Source: Larix sibirica (lineage: Eukaryota; Streptophyta; Pinopsida; Pinales; Pinaceae). Taken from it: DNA of 21,691 nucleotides. The notes beneath the pieces are model-generated. The model ran no database searches and had not been told where the DNA came from. It was given only the letters and a program-made list of their open reading frames with translations. The stretch is taken from NCBI GenBank assembly GCA_004151065.3, contig NWUY0300017923.1, forward strand, positions 79,197-100,887. The letters are read 5' to 3'. This document shows positions 9,806 to 19,413 of the stretch, piece after piece. How positions within the stretch are numbered: the stretch's first letter is position 1; every line of letters begins with the position of its first letter. A program made the translations under genes and the position numbers.

Positions 9806-10854
9806 GCTTATGAAGACCCACTTCCATTGTGATTGAGATCAACCGGTGTCACTATATGCATTAAATGATTTGTGGTTTCTACTATTTATGTTCTTTTCTG
9901 GGTTGAACTAGTTGTTCCATCATGTTTGCAACACTACTTTTAGTTGAAAAACTTTTCATTTGACCCAAAAGGCTTTCGATTGACCACAATATGATTGTTT
10001 TATCACATCCAAAGGTACATTGTTTTCATTATAGTTTTTAAATATTTATTGCTCATATTGTTTAAATATTACAGTTCCATTTTATTTTGTTTATATTGCT
10101 AGATTCCTCCCTTTTTGGTTTGCTTATGCTCTATGCAAACTCGAAAAATAAAAAAAACAAAGCAGAAAGTGTTTTCTTTTCTGCATATGCTCTTTGCAAC
10201 ATACCTGATATAAACTTGACAAATTAGAAATAGAGAAAACTTGCCTTTTTTTTCACATAACTTTATTATGTCTCGGACATATATAAATCGTATATGAGGA
10301 TTGATCCCATTTTGATTTTTTCACATTTCCTATGGTTTTGCTAATGTTTTCGAGGAGAATTAAATGGAGGTGCCATGTTGTTGTGTGGTTGGCATGCACA
10401 AGCTGACGTATGCCTCGGGAGTCCTTTCTCGACCATGGGCGGCGTGCTCTCATAAGGATAAAGAGGTTATTATTCCCTGCCAAAGAATTGTGCAAATTGC
10501 AAGCCCTGACAACCTGTCCACTTACTGTCTCGACCTCAGTACATTTGCTTGGCATGTTCCACCAAATTGCTTGCTTTTTTCCATTCAAATCGAAGGCATG
10601 GTTCTGTATTGAGTTCAATGTTCGTTCAATCCGTGAAGCCTCCGCTGGCAATTCTGTCGAAGACCGCCATTTAAAAGTCCTCAACTCCCACGGAATGGAA
10701 GTCCTTACCATTTGCATATCGCTTCGCCATTATCTTGGATTTCCCGCGCTGCGCAGACTGTGTTATGACCATGGAGATTTTGTAGTATAAGCGCATTGCA
10801 TAAATGGAGAAATCGGCTAGGTGCCAGATCCACCCCAGAAAGCCATAGAATTGC
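9806..10854. other. Upstream flank of the protease pseudogene, no gene recognised
   Basis: 9806-10250 is A+T-rich with no recognisable retrotransposon interior. From about 10350 the sequence becomes less A+T-rich and has long open frames on both strands (10410-10790 plus; 10717-10253 minus), none matching a family I know. They overlap and probably result from composition. A TATAAA word lies at 10282-10287, about 570 bp before exon 1, and could be a remnant promoter, though the distance is long. This part may be the old promoter and 5' UTR of the protease gene. Confidence 0.35.
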
Positions 10855-11132
10855 TTGAGAAAATTGGTTGTCTGTAGTTTGGGGGTTATTACGATAATAG
10901 TAATAGGAATAAGCGCTTTCAGTCACTTAGCTTCCGGAGCTGCTTATAGCATTGTGAAGTTGCACCATCTTTATGCCAACTGGGAGGGGTCCAACTCTGC
11001 AAATAATGGCAGAGAAATTAGCAGTGAGCTTTTTGAAATGCTTAAAGATCATGATAGAGCAAGGCATGGGCGTTTACTCAACACAATTGTCGATTTTTCT
11101 TTCCAGGAAACAACGGATCCTTATATTGTCGG
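10855..11132 (+). pseudogene. Protease exon 1: signal peptide and propeptide
   Basis: About 92 codons. Residues 2-20 are a hydrophobic stretch after RK (RKLVVCSLGVITIIVIGI), fitting a signal peptide, followed by a propeptide with the LKDHDRARHGRLL block typical of plant A1 proteases. The first codon that would fit the family is TTG at 10855; the upstream frame is closed by TAG at 10846-10848, so an original ATG was probably lost, which is inference. The donor GTGGGT at 11133 splits a Gly codon (GG|T) that joins exon 2. Confidence 0.8.
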
Positions 11133-11218
11133 GTGGGTAATGCCTGAATTTCAAGCTTTTACCTTTTTCGTCCTTTCGCGAATTTCAAATTTGGTGTTAG
11201 GCAGTTATTTTTGTTTTG

Positions 11219-11246
11219 GCACTCACACTTGTGTTTTTGTGAGTGC
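11219..11246 (+). repeat. 8-bp hairpin before the intron 1 acceptor
   Basis: GCACTCAC (11219-11226) and GTGAGTGC (11239-11246) are exact reverse complements around a 12-nt loop, ending 4 bp before the acceptor AG at 11251-11252. In RNA it would fold over the region where branch point and pyrimidine tract are expected. It may be chance. Confidence 0.5.
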
Positions 11247-11252
11247 GCGCAG

Positions 11253-11381
11253 TCTGTACTACACCATAATTGAGCTGGGCACACCACCCAGGCCATATTA
11301 TGTTCAAATTGACATGGGAGTGACATACTATGGATGAATTGCAAGCCCTGTGATGCATGCCCTTTTATGAGTGGTCTTGGG
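11253..11381 (+). pseudogene. Protease exon 2 with broken first catalytic motif
   Basis: Starts LYYTIIELGTPPRPYYVQID. At 11311-11322 the expected Asp-Thr-Gly-Ser motif is damaged twice: the Thr codon reads ATG (Met), and one base is missing after the Gly codon (between 11319 and 11320), so the frame is lost and TGA follows at 11335-11337. In the other frame the family sequence resumes with WMNCKPCDACP and SGLG. The exon ends at GGG (11381) before donor GTAAAA. The Met change fits a CpG transition (ACG to ATG). The nucleophile-activating Asp codon GAC itself is still present. Confidence 0.88.
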
Positions 11382-12403
11382 GTAAAATCCGCATTCCTTC
11401 CTGCAATTTCGAATTATAGTTTTCTCTTTCCTTAATGAATTGTTAACAGATACCACTTTTGAGTATAAAGTCTAAACTGTCATCTTCAGTTTGAGGTGCT
11501 TTCTCTCTCTATCTATATACGTCCTCTTGGTTGTGGAAATGATTATTACCAAGTCTCTATACAGATACCTATTACACCGACTGTTTTAAGGTTACTGAAC
11601 CCCTTTCTATCTGAACTTTTGGTTTAGAGTCTTACTAAAACAACACGTTACTCTCTTTCTAGTCCTTAGAAAATGATTTCAGAACCCCTACGAATCAAAG
11701 AACTATTGTTTTTGACATATGCATACTTGCTTTTCTTTCTCAAAAATGATTTTTGACTCGAGAGCCATAGTTTACCAAGAATCATTTCTATTTTCTTGAG
11801 TTGCTATGACTCAAATTTATTTCAAAATCTAGTCTTGATACCTAAATAATTGGTCCCCATATCATGGGCACTTTCTCACCTCAAATCCCCGAACCTCTTG
11901 AGTAAATTTTTCCCAAGCCATGCAGTGGACTATTCAATTTCACTCAGTTTGCAATAAATTTAAATTTTTGTGGCGATAGACTAAGCCTACAGGCCACCTT
12001 AGTATCAGAGGAGTTCAACTACAATGGAGTTGAAGTGATTATGGGCTTGATGCATATCTAGTAAGGAAAGTCCATGCAAACTAGAAACCACTTTTAGTTA
12101 TAAACCACTTTGTGTTGTCGAAACTCAACTTTAGAGTCCAAAAAACTAGAATGGTTATTTTGACTTAAAATTTGATTTTGAAGAACTAGTAAACTGATTG
12201 GCTGCTCTATTTGAAGATTCATTTTCAGAGAAAAAAATAAACAGGGTGTTCCTCTTGCTTTTAGGGCATTAGACACTTTCTTATCTGAAAATTACATTTG
12301 AAGATCTCTTACAAAGTTAATAGCTTTTGTTATTCTTTTTAAATAATTTAAGTTGACCTCCTTGTTTTTTCTCAGAGTGACCAATTTCCATTTTTTTTGG
12401 CAG

Positions 12404-12649
12404 AGCACTCTTAATTTCTTTGACCCGAGGATCATCAACAGCCTCACCGCTGTCTTGTATAGATTCAAAATGTACTTTTGCAAATAAAATTTCGGAGTCT
12501 GTCTGCACTACTGATCGTTATTGTGGTTACTCTTTTGAGTATGGTGATGGAAGTGGTACTCTTGGTTACTACATGTCCGATGCATTGGACTATAATCAGT
12601 ATGTAAATAAGTATACAACAAACAATGCTTCTACCATGGTTATTTTTGC
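12404..12649 (+). pseudogene. Protease exon 3: flap region, frameshifted
   Basis: The acceptor follows TTTTTTTTGGCAG. The exon opens in one frame (STLNFFDPR), shifts at about 12430, and continues in the next frame as GSSTASPLSC through CGYSFEYGDGSGTLGYY. The YGDGSGT segment is the flap that covers the active site; Cys residues of the family disulfides are present (SC, KC, VC, YC). The shift is equivalent to one extra or two missing bases in the Ser-rich turn. The exon ends near 12649, where a Gly codon of the family appears as GC|G (Ala) at the donor GTTTGT. Confidence 0.85.
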
Positions 12650-12813
12650 GTTTGTCATTTCATTCACTCTTCTCAACAGACATTTTTAATTTTTACTTGG
12701 CTTTGGTTTTCTACAAGTAAAGTAATCATGGCCTTTGAGGCTGCATAATTGAACTATAAGTCTCTGTTGTTTTCCAGTGAATGTGATGCTAGTCCTTTTG
12801 ATGTCTTAAACAG

Positions 12814-13041
12814 GTGCAGCTACAACCAATATGGTGACCTGAAAAAGCTAGATAGGGCTGTGGATGGCATTTTTGGGTTTGTGCAGAATGATCTTTCTGT
12901 GGTTTCTTAGCTAAATTCTCAAGGATTAGCACCAAAGATATTCTCCTATCGGTTGGAAGGAGCAGACCGTGGAGTTGGTATCTTGGTACTTGGAGAAATT
13001 AAGGAACCATGCATGGTGTATACTCCTATTGTTCAATCACA
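12814..13041 (+). pseudogene. Protease exon 4 with TAG and lost donor
   Basis: After acceptor AACAG the exon reads CSYNQYGDLKKLDRAVDGIF and onward to SVVS, then TAG at 12908-12910 where the family has Gln (CAG), a single C-to-T change. The frame continues with LNSQGLAPKIFSYRLEG and ILVLGEIKEPCMVYTPIVQS. The conserved Cys of the FSHCL motif is Arg here, removing a disulfide partner. The exon should end at CA (13040-13041), but the following bases are ATAAGT instead of GTAAGT: the donor G is now A. Confidence 0.88.
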
Positions 13042-13307
13042 ATAAGTTGTATTTGCGGATAAATTTAGTATGATTTCTTTATAAGTACACGATTTTAAGT
13101 ACTATCTTGGATCTTCAGTAACAACTTCACTAAGCTTTAGCTTTTGTCTTCCTGTTGCACAAGCGGGTCCTTCTTAGTGATTGGTTGTCATTAGTGAAAA
13201 TTCTTTGAAGTCATATGACTTTCATGCATTAAGTTTGCCAAGACCAATGCATGTGGATGTTCTCGGGGTCTTGGAGCTGCAGTTACCTTTACTTTCTTGG
13301 AAGACTA
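13042..13307 (+). other. Remnant of protease intron 4, left of the LINE
   Basis: Begins with the mutated donor and contains no open frame or repeat of note. It ends at the LINE poly(A) tail (T run). Exon 5 of the protease family is not found on the far side of the LINE (19850-21691), so the rest of the gene is missing or lies outside the window. Confidence 0.6.
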
Positions 13308-13323
13308 TTTTTTTTTTTTTTTT
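13308..13323 (-). other. LINE poly(A) tail
   Basis: A run of 16 T on the plus strand is the A tail of the minus-strand element and marks its 3' end and the insertion point next to GAAGACTA. Confidence 0.9.
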
Positions 13324-13581
13324 CACACGGAAAAAGACAACGCTTTATTAATAAAAAAGCTGTGTCGAATATATACATATCATCATATGTTTTTAATTTT
13401 CAGAAGGAAAAGCGAGAGTCAAAAAACTAAAGACAAGTCGATAAAGACCTATGCCATGTGCAATATACAGAACTCACAACAAAAACAGCAATAATCAGTA
13501 AACACCTAGATCGAATGATCTAAAACATAGACAAAATGTGGCGAGTGACAGCGGATAAAGGCAGACAGGAGAGACAAAACC
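13324..13581 (-). other. LINE 3' UTR
   Basis: 258 bp between the ORF2 stop and the A tail. Apart from the AATAAA signal no motif is recognised. An open frame on the opposite strand (13297-13494) is A-rich chance sequence. Confidence 0.7.
13344..13349 (-). terminator. LINE polyadenylation signal AATAAA
   Basis: TTTATT on the plus strand is AATAAA on the element strand, 20 nt before the poly(A) tail, the canonical distance for cleavage and polyadenylation. Confidence 0.75.
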
Positions 13582-13639
13582 TCAAAAGAAACTGACGGAA
13601 TCCTTTCGCACACAGACATCAGAGATAAACTCCTCAAAG

Positions 13640-14034
13640 CCAATGAGCCCGTCCATATGCCCAATAGCAAGCTTCGATAACCGGTCTGCCAAAGTGTTGT
13701 ATTCCCGATATACATGATGAAAAGAGACCGACTGGAAAATCTTGATCAAATCGCGGGTGCGTCCGAGCCAGTGACCCAAAGGAAGAGAGCAGATAGAAGT
13801 AAGCTCGGATGCCCAATTAACAATGATCTTTGAATCGCCGAACACACTGGGAGACCTCAAGCCCATATAATTGGCAAAAAAGAGAAGACCCCAGAGCACC
13901 AAAAGCTCAGCACGGGTATTAGTGCTCGGACCAGCTTTCATCTGAAGAGAGAACCACTGATCCGCATCCACCCGCAGAACCATACCAGCCCCGCAAAGGC
14001 CCATATGCGCCGCTCCATCAAAAAAGCCAACCGG
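13640..14034 (-). other. ORF2 domain: C-terminal RNase H
   Basis: Matches the RVT_3-type RNase H that plant L1 elements carry. The four acidic catalytic residues are visible: Asp in GFFDGA, Glu in RAELL, Asp in FGDSK and Asp in YNTLADRL. The domain lies wholly in the frame entered after the shift near 14180 and has no stop of its own before 13582. Confidence 0.88.
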
Positions 14035-14314
14035 ACCAGAAACCACCGAAACTGGGCAGCCAACCCTACGAAAATTTGCAGGATGAACACGATGGCTGTA
14101 AGAGACAAGAAGAGCCTGAATAATGCCATAGAGCCGATTCGGCGAAAGTGACAGACCTTCAAAGATCGCCAAGTTCCTAGCTTCCAAACTTGCCAGAACG
14201 TGACCAAAGGAAGATCGGTCCAAGGGGGTTTTCCCTTCCACCAAAGAGCAAGATTAGTGATGAAGTTGGCCGCATCCCAAGAGAAAGAGTGAAGCTTAAC
14301 CATACCAAGGCCAT

Positions 14315-14519
14315 CCCAGACTTGCTGAAAGTAGGAAGAACCATCGAAAATATGAGCAATATTTTCATTGGCTCTGCCACAAAGAACACAACGCCCAGGC
14401 CCGAAAAAACCCCTTTTCTGAAGGGAATCCCAAGTAAGAATTTTGTTACAATAGACTAGCCAGAAAAAACACTTAATTTCCAAAGGGACACAAGTGGAAC
14501 AACACCTCTTATGCCACCA
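14315..14519 (-). other. ORF2 domain: zf-RVT zinc-binding region
   Basis: Reads WWHKRCCSTCVPLEIKCFFW, then KRGFFGPGRCVLCG and AHIFDGSSYFQQVW. This is the zf-RVT region found after the reverse transcriptase in plant LINEs. The CVLC pair and the His are present, but the usual Cys after HIF-D is Ser, so metal binding may be weakened. Confidence 0.8.
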
Positions 14520-15419
14520 CTGACTAGAAGCCATAATCGCAGAGGACAAAATAAGAGTATAGGCCAGATCAACCTTCACGGAACCAAACTTCCCATTAAA
14601 ACTCCAAACCAGCTCGTCAGAAACTGTGGACAAAGAAATATCGGCCGAATACAAAAGTCCAACATAACGGTCCCACTCCAATGCCAAACAACTAGAGAGA
14701 CCTAGATCAGAAGAAGACCTCCACAGGACCTCCAATGGGCCACAGACCTTGCTTGCTTGCTTCAAAACGAAAATACCCAAGATATGTAAGGCACTGATAA
14801 GGTCATTCGAGAGGAAAGAAAACGTACCAATGCCAACGATGGGATCAATGCCAATAAAAATCTGGATCCCCCTCCCAACTTTCCAACAAAGGCAACTATT
14901 AATAACAGGGTAAGCTTTTAAAAGATTGCGCCAAATAAAAGACCCGCTTGGCTTCAAGAAGCCCGAACGACGTATCCACAAAGCATCATCCAATCTCTTT
15001 AAATATTTGAATTTAATAACACGGCCCCATAAACCTCGATCGAAGAGAGCACGCCACAGACTACGTGCACACAAAGCCATATTAAAGCACTCCAAACGAT
15101 TAATCCCCCAACCTCCATAAGAAGTAGGAAGTGAAATGCTTTCCCAGGAGGTTAAATGCCACTTAGAAGACTAAGGAGATCCCGCCCAAAGAAAATGGAA
15201 CATAAGGCGCCGGATAGCGGATATGACAGAAATAGGAACCACAAACAAGGAAAACCAATAGATGGGGATGCATTGAAGAACATGTTTAACCAGGATTAAG
15301 CGACCTCCAAGAGATACAAACCTATACCCCAGGTTAATAGCCTCCTGCGGATCTTCAAAATCAACCAATTCCAATAAGAGGAATTGTACGCATTGGGTTT
15401 GATCCAAAACTCCAAATAA

Positions 15420-16270
15420 CGAAATCCCGAGTCGAAGTCGCAGACCTTATAAGGGCAATGGCGCAAAAGGAGACAAGAAACAACCAGATCAACAAAGGCA
15501 AGAGTGACAGTCGACTTCTGATCACTGATCAACATACCCGAGGCTCCGCAAAATAGAGACAAATAAGACTGACAGTAATTCCACTCAATAACCAAACCAA
15601 CACCAAAAATAAGCACGTCATCAACAAAGAGGAGATGCGAAATGGAGAGTGCACAGGTCACCTTAATCCCCTTGATTTCCTGACGAGAAATACCAGCCTT
15701 AATAAGAAGACTCAAACCTTCGATGGCAAGGATGAAAAGGTAGGGGGAAAGAGGACAACCCTGGAGGATACCCCTGTTACCACCAAAAAAGTGTGAAGGA
15801 GATCCATTAATGAGAATGGCAAAGCTGGGGGTAGTGACACACTCCATTATCCAATTGGTGATATCTGTCGACAAGCCAGTCTGGAGAAGGATCAACGGTA
15901 GAAATGTCCAGTCGAGACGATCATAGGATTTATTTAGATCCAACTTAAGGATAAAAGACATCAACCTCTTCTGCTTGATAGAATGAATGCACTCTTGTGC
16001 AATGCCCACCGTATCCTGTATCTGACGTTTGGGAAGGAAGCCGAACTGCTCTGCGGAGATATGCACACCCAAACAGGGCTTAAGCTAATCCGCAATAATA
16101 TTAGTGATTAACTTGTACAATAAATTGCATAAAGATATGGGGCGATAATCCCCAAAAGAAGACGACCGATCAACTTTGGGAATGAGATTGACAAATGTCA
16201 AATTCAAAAGAGAAGGAATCCGCCCATGAGCCCGAGATTCTTCCATCGCTTCAGTCAACTCGGTCCCCAA
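15420..16270 (-). other. ORF2 domain: reverse transcriptase core
   Basis: Contains the L1 blocks NLIPKVDR and YRPISLCN, SAEQFGFLPKRQIQD, ILKLDLNKSYDRLDW (first catalytic Asp), INGSPSHFF, GILQGCPLSPYLF and LLFVDDVLIFG at about 15617-15628, where FVDD holds the two catalytic Asp residues. A TAG at 16085-16087 splits the domain between the YKLITNIIAD and LKPCLG segments; the residues that bind metal are otherwise present. Confidence 0.9.
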
Positions 16271-17001
16271 AATATCAAAGAAATGCAAGTAAAACTCGAC
16301 GGTTCAACCGTCCGGACTAGGACTTTTGTCAATGGAGAAGGCCTTCAGAGTCCGCAGAACTTCATCCACCAAAGTCCGACCATTAATGTGCATACAATCC
16401 TGCTCAGAAAAGAACCTCGGGTAATGTTTAATCACCTCCAACTGCTGGTCAATGGGAGGCGCATGATGACAAGAATAAAAATCAGAGAAATAATCAACAG
16501 TCGCTTGCTTGAGCGAACCCGAATCATAACAGACCTCGTTCGCATCATTACGCATCTCCCAGATCGAGTTATTCAATCTACGCTGGTCGGCGAAATGATG
16601 GAAAAATTTGGTGTTATTATCCCCGTCCTTCAGCCACACCGCTCTACTCTTCTATCACCACGAATCCTCCTTAATCACAAGCAGCTTAGACTTCATCCCT
16701 TCCAACTCGACAAGCCTTTTCTTCCGCACCTCCGAAAAGAAATCACTATCCACCTTCCTTGCTAACAATTGAATCTCAGATTCAATCTCCATAAGAAGCT
16801 TATTATTGGTGAGCTTCCTCTCCTTCTCCTAAATGACCACCGCTTCCTTCAATAGTGAGAGCTTACGAGCAAAAGAAAACAACTTTGAACTGCCCGAATG
16901 AGCAACCAAACTGCCCCACTGTGCTTTGATAAACTGAATGAAGTCCTCATCCTTCAACCAGACAGGATTAAACTTAAACGGATAAGGAACGAAAGATTTG
17001 T

Positions 17002-17701
17002 CAACTTCAATTTGTAGGATGATCGCCCGATGGTCGAAAACCCTAGTGGAGTAAGACCAAGAATGAAAACAACTAAAGAGCTCACACAAGGAATCAGACA
17101 TATAGAAACAGTCCAGCCGCTTCGCCACACCCGTCGCCCCACATCTCTCGTTGGCCCAAGTCGGCGCAAGAACAGAAGGCACGACATCAACCAGGACACA
17201 AGAATCGAAACCATCAATAAAGAAATCCGCCAGTGGGTCCAGAGTCTGCCCCAAACCCCAAACTTCCGCCGGAGAGACAATAAAATTAAGATCCCCCGCC
17301 ACAATAATAGGCTTTTTCGACAACAAGCCCGAAGAAAAAAATCTTTCCCAGAAAGGTCTACGAGAATTGTAAGGACCATAAATGCTGAGCAAACGTAGCT
17401 CTTGAATACAACCTTTAATATAAACTTCAACCATTAAACCTGCACAGTTGGAGTAAGCCAACAACTCAGCAAGTGCGGGATTCCAGGCCACCAAAATGCC
17501 CCCAGAGAGCCCTGAAGAATCCAACGCACAGGCCTTCCAACAGGGTTTGATTCTCAAAAAGTGTTTGCACGCATCAACAACAGAAATCATAGTCTCTTGT
17601 AAACAAACAACAACAAGATTGGTAACTTCCAATAAACGCTTCACAATAGTGTGTTTTTGGCCACTGCCAAACCCATGAACATTGAAGGATAGTGGGTTCA
17701 T
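17002..17701 (-). other. ORF2 domain: APE-type endonuclease
   Basis: The domain that nicks target DNA. Seen in order: FNVHG with Asn7, LQET with Glu36, SIYGP with Tyr108, AGDLN with Asp137 and Asn139, APTWAN with Trp182 and Asn184, KRLD with Asp197, and FDHRAI with Asp223-His224. The full catalytic set of the exonuclease III-like fold therefore appears preserved, with no stop or frameshift in the domain. The first lesion comes later, at 16831. Confidence 0.9.
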
Positions 17702-17703
17702 TA
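17699..17703 (-). promoter_or_regulatory. TAATG stop-start overlap between LINE ORF1 and ORF2
   Basis: On the element strand the ORF1 stop TAA and the ORF2 start ATG share one A (TAATG). This is the arrangement used for termination-reinitiation in some two-ORF LINEs, for example SART1 of silkworm. Here it suggests ORF2 is translated by reinitiation. The sequence shows the overlap directly; the mechanism is inference. Confidence 0.75.
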
Positions 17704-19413
17704 AGGAACCTCGTCGAGGGCTGCCTCACCTCTAAGAGCCCGAATAGATGAAGGAAAATCCGAAGAAGGGGAAAGCCTTCTATCGAAAAGGGAAGAAATC
17801 GACGGATTGAAAGGACCATCAACAGACACCGTACACCCCTTATGAGAGATAGAAGAAGATTTTTTGGCCCTCCGGGATTTCCAAATGGTGACATTGCCAT
17901 TGAAGATGGAGGAAACCGGGAAGGAACCCGAGGGTCGAAGGTCGTTGGCCGAGTGAACATGCAGAGGAAGGTTGAGAGGAGATGACGAACTAGGAAGTGA
18001 AGAGGGAGAGCCAGGATCTTCAGTCAGCGGGGATGAATAAATTTTGATACACAGAGAGGAGGGAAGAGAACCAACCGCAGTAGAGGACAGATTAGGACAA
18101 GAAAAAGGTGGTGAATCATCTTCTAATCCATGTGCAACAGGCTCAAGGGGCACCGAGTCGGGACAAGCAGAAGAGACATCCAACCCATAATTATCAATGC
18201 CAGACACCGGGAGGGCTACAGGGGAGGAGGGACCAAAGGACCCAGACGGGGAGGAAGACTCAACCGGAATCAGACCAGGACTCGAGGAATTCAAAAGCAC
18301 ATCTTCAAGCATATGGCAAAGTTCTTCGATGGAGATGAATTTTAAAACAACAGGAAGGGTTTGAAGAAACTTACCAACAGATGCCTGAGCCGAGTCAAGA
18401 TCCAAAGGAAGTGGTAGCAACGTACCACCCGCGAGAAACTCCAGACCCGCCTCGGGTTCAGGAGACACTTCATGAGTGGAAAGTGACCTGGACCGAAACT
18501 TTGGACAGACCGCCTTGGAGTGACCTGTACCTTTACAATGGAAACAACGAAAGGCTATTTTCCAATAGTCCAAAGGTTGGATAAAAGACCCACCGTCCCA
18601 AATGACCTCCACTTCCTCCGGCAGACCATCTTTAACATCGAGTTCAACAAGAAAGTGAGGCGTGCTCCGATCCGAGCCAAAGAGGAATTCATCCTCTATG
18701 AGAATGAAATTTCCAATAGCATTAGCCAAAGCCATAAACCCCTGCAGATTCCAGCAATGGAGGGGAAAGTCCGGAAGAGAGACCCAAAGATGCCTTTTAG
18801 ATAATTTCTCACGCTTGGGGTCGAAACCCAGATGCCAACAACAAAGAACGAGGGATCCTTTACCCACCACCCAAAAACGACTCTCAATGGCCATTCGGTC
18901 ATCCTCAGACAAGAAAAGAAAGACAATCCAACCGTTAACCAGAGTGATAACCCTAGGCATATTGGAAATAAAGGGTTTCCAACATTCACACACCCAACCC
19001 AGAAGCGCTGACCGAGACAATTTCATAAATTCAAACTTGCCAATAAGCACCCGCTGGCTAAGGGCCGAGACAATGGCGAAAGTAATATCTCTGCCCAAAA
19101 CGTAGACCGATCAACCTTTTTTCACCTTTTCAAAGGGGAAATCCATAGGAGAGGAAGACCGAGTGCCACCAGAAGGCGAGCATTTGGAAAAGCCAAACTT
19201 CCCCTTCAACCTAGGGTTAGGAGAGCCAACCGGAGACAAAAGAGAAGAAGGCCCCTCTGGAGAGAACGAAGGAAAGAATGAAACACATAGACTAGGGTTA
19301 GTATTAACCCCCGAGCAACGCGGCTTATCCACATGGGTTGACCCACCAGGAGTGCCTAGAAGACTAGAACTCAGGTGGCCACCACCCCCAGACTCCGACG
19401 AAGGTTGACCCAT
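17701..19413 (-). pseudogene. LINE ORF1 (DUF4283 + CCHC zinc knuckle), one in-frame stop
   Basis: About 570 codons starting MGQPSSESGG; this ATG is chosen because the sequence upstream of it looks like 5' UTR and the next residues are the Ser/Gly/Pro-rich head usual in plant L1 ORF1. Residues about 105-270 form the DUF4283 domain (VLIGKFEFMK, GWVCECWKP, FLFLSEDDRMAIES, WVSLPDFPLHCWN), thought to bind the element RNA. A C-x2-C-x4-H-x4-C knuckle (CFHCKGTGHSKAVC) follows at about residues 290-303, then a Ser/Pro-rich tail. A TGA at 19111-19113, in the same frame, separates head and DUF4283. The ORF ends at TAA 17703-17701, overlapping the ORF2 ATG by one base. Confidence 0.9.

Larger units (their letters stand above)
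10855..13041 (+). pseudogene. A1 aspartic protease (ASPR1/AP36-like), decayed 5' half
   Basis: Four exon remnants, in order and with splice sites, encode the N-terminal half of a plant pepsin-like aspartic protease of the secreted or vacuolar type. They are separated by introns of 120, 1022 and 164 bp at positions usual for this family. Visible landmarks are a hydrophobic signal peptide, the GLYYT-ELGTPP-YYVQID start of the mature enzyme, the first catalytic motif, the CKPC cysteine pair, the YGDGSGT flap loop and the DRAVDGIFGF and ILVLGEI blocks. The second catalytic Asp region (DSGTT) and the C-terminal half are absent from the window; intron 4 is interrupted by a minus-strand LINE. Lesions: no ATG at the expected start, a frameshift in the catalytic motif, another frameshift in exon 3, a TAG in exon 4 and a lost donor after exon 4. 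It cannot make an active enzyme. Family assignment is firm; the subgroup is from memory of similar proteins. Confidence 0.9.
13582..17701 (-). pseudogene. LINE ORF2 polyprotein (EN-RT-zf-RNase H), disabled
   Basis: About 1370 codons, a usual length for plant L1 ORF2. Order: endonuclease (residues 1-230), linker with a Lys/Glu-rich region, WLKDGDNNTKFFH block, reverse transcriptase with FVDD (about 692-695), thumb region, zf-RVT and C-terminal RNase H. Stops in one continuous frame from the ATG: 16829-16831 TAG, 16655-16657 TGA, 16652-16654 TAG, 16304-16306 TGA, 16085-16087 TAG. A frameshift follows in a four-C run at 15327-15330; in the new frame a TAG at 15171-15173; then a second frameshift near 14180 leads into the RNase H frame. 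The start ATG shares its A with the ORF1 stop TAA (TAATG). Few lesions in 4.1 kb and intact motifs point to fairly recent loss of function. Confidence 0.92.

Noticed and set aside
10253-10790. Long overlapping open frames on both strands (154 and 126 codons) upstream of the protease
   Set aside because: They cover each other on opposite strands, match no family I know and lie where the promoter or 5' UTR of the protease would be. Less A+T-rich composition explains their length.
16226-19408. Many plus-strand open frames inside the LINE, up to 179 codons
   Set aside because: They are antisense shadows of ORF1 and ORF2, whose minus-strand frames carry clear domains and catalytic motifs.
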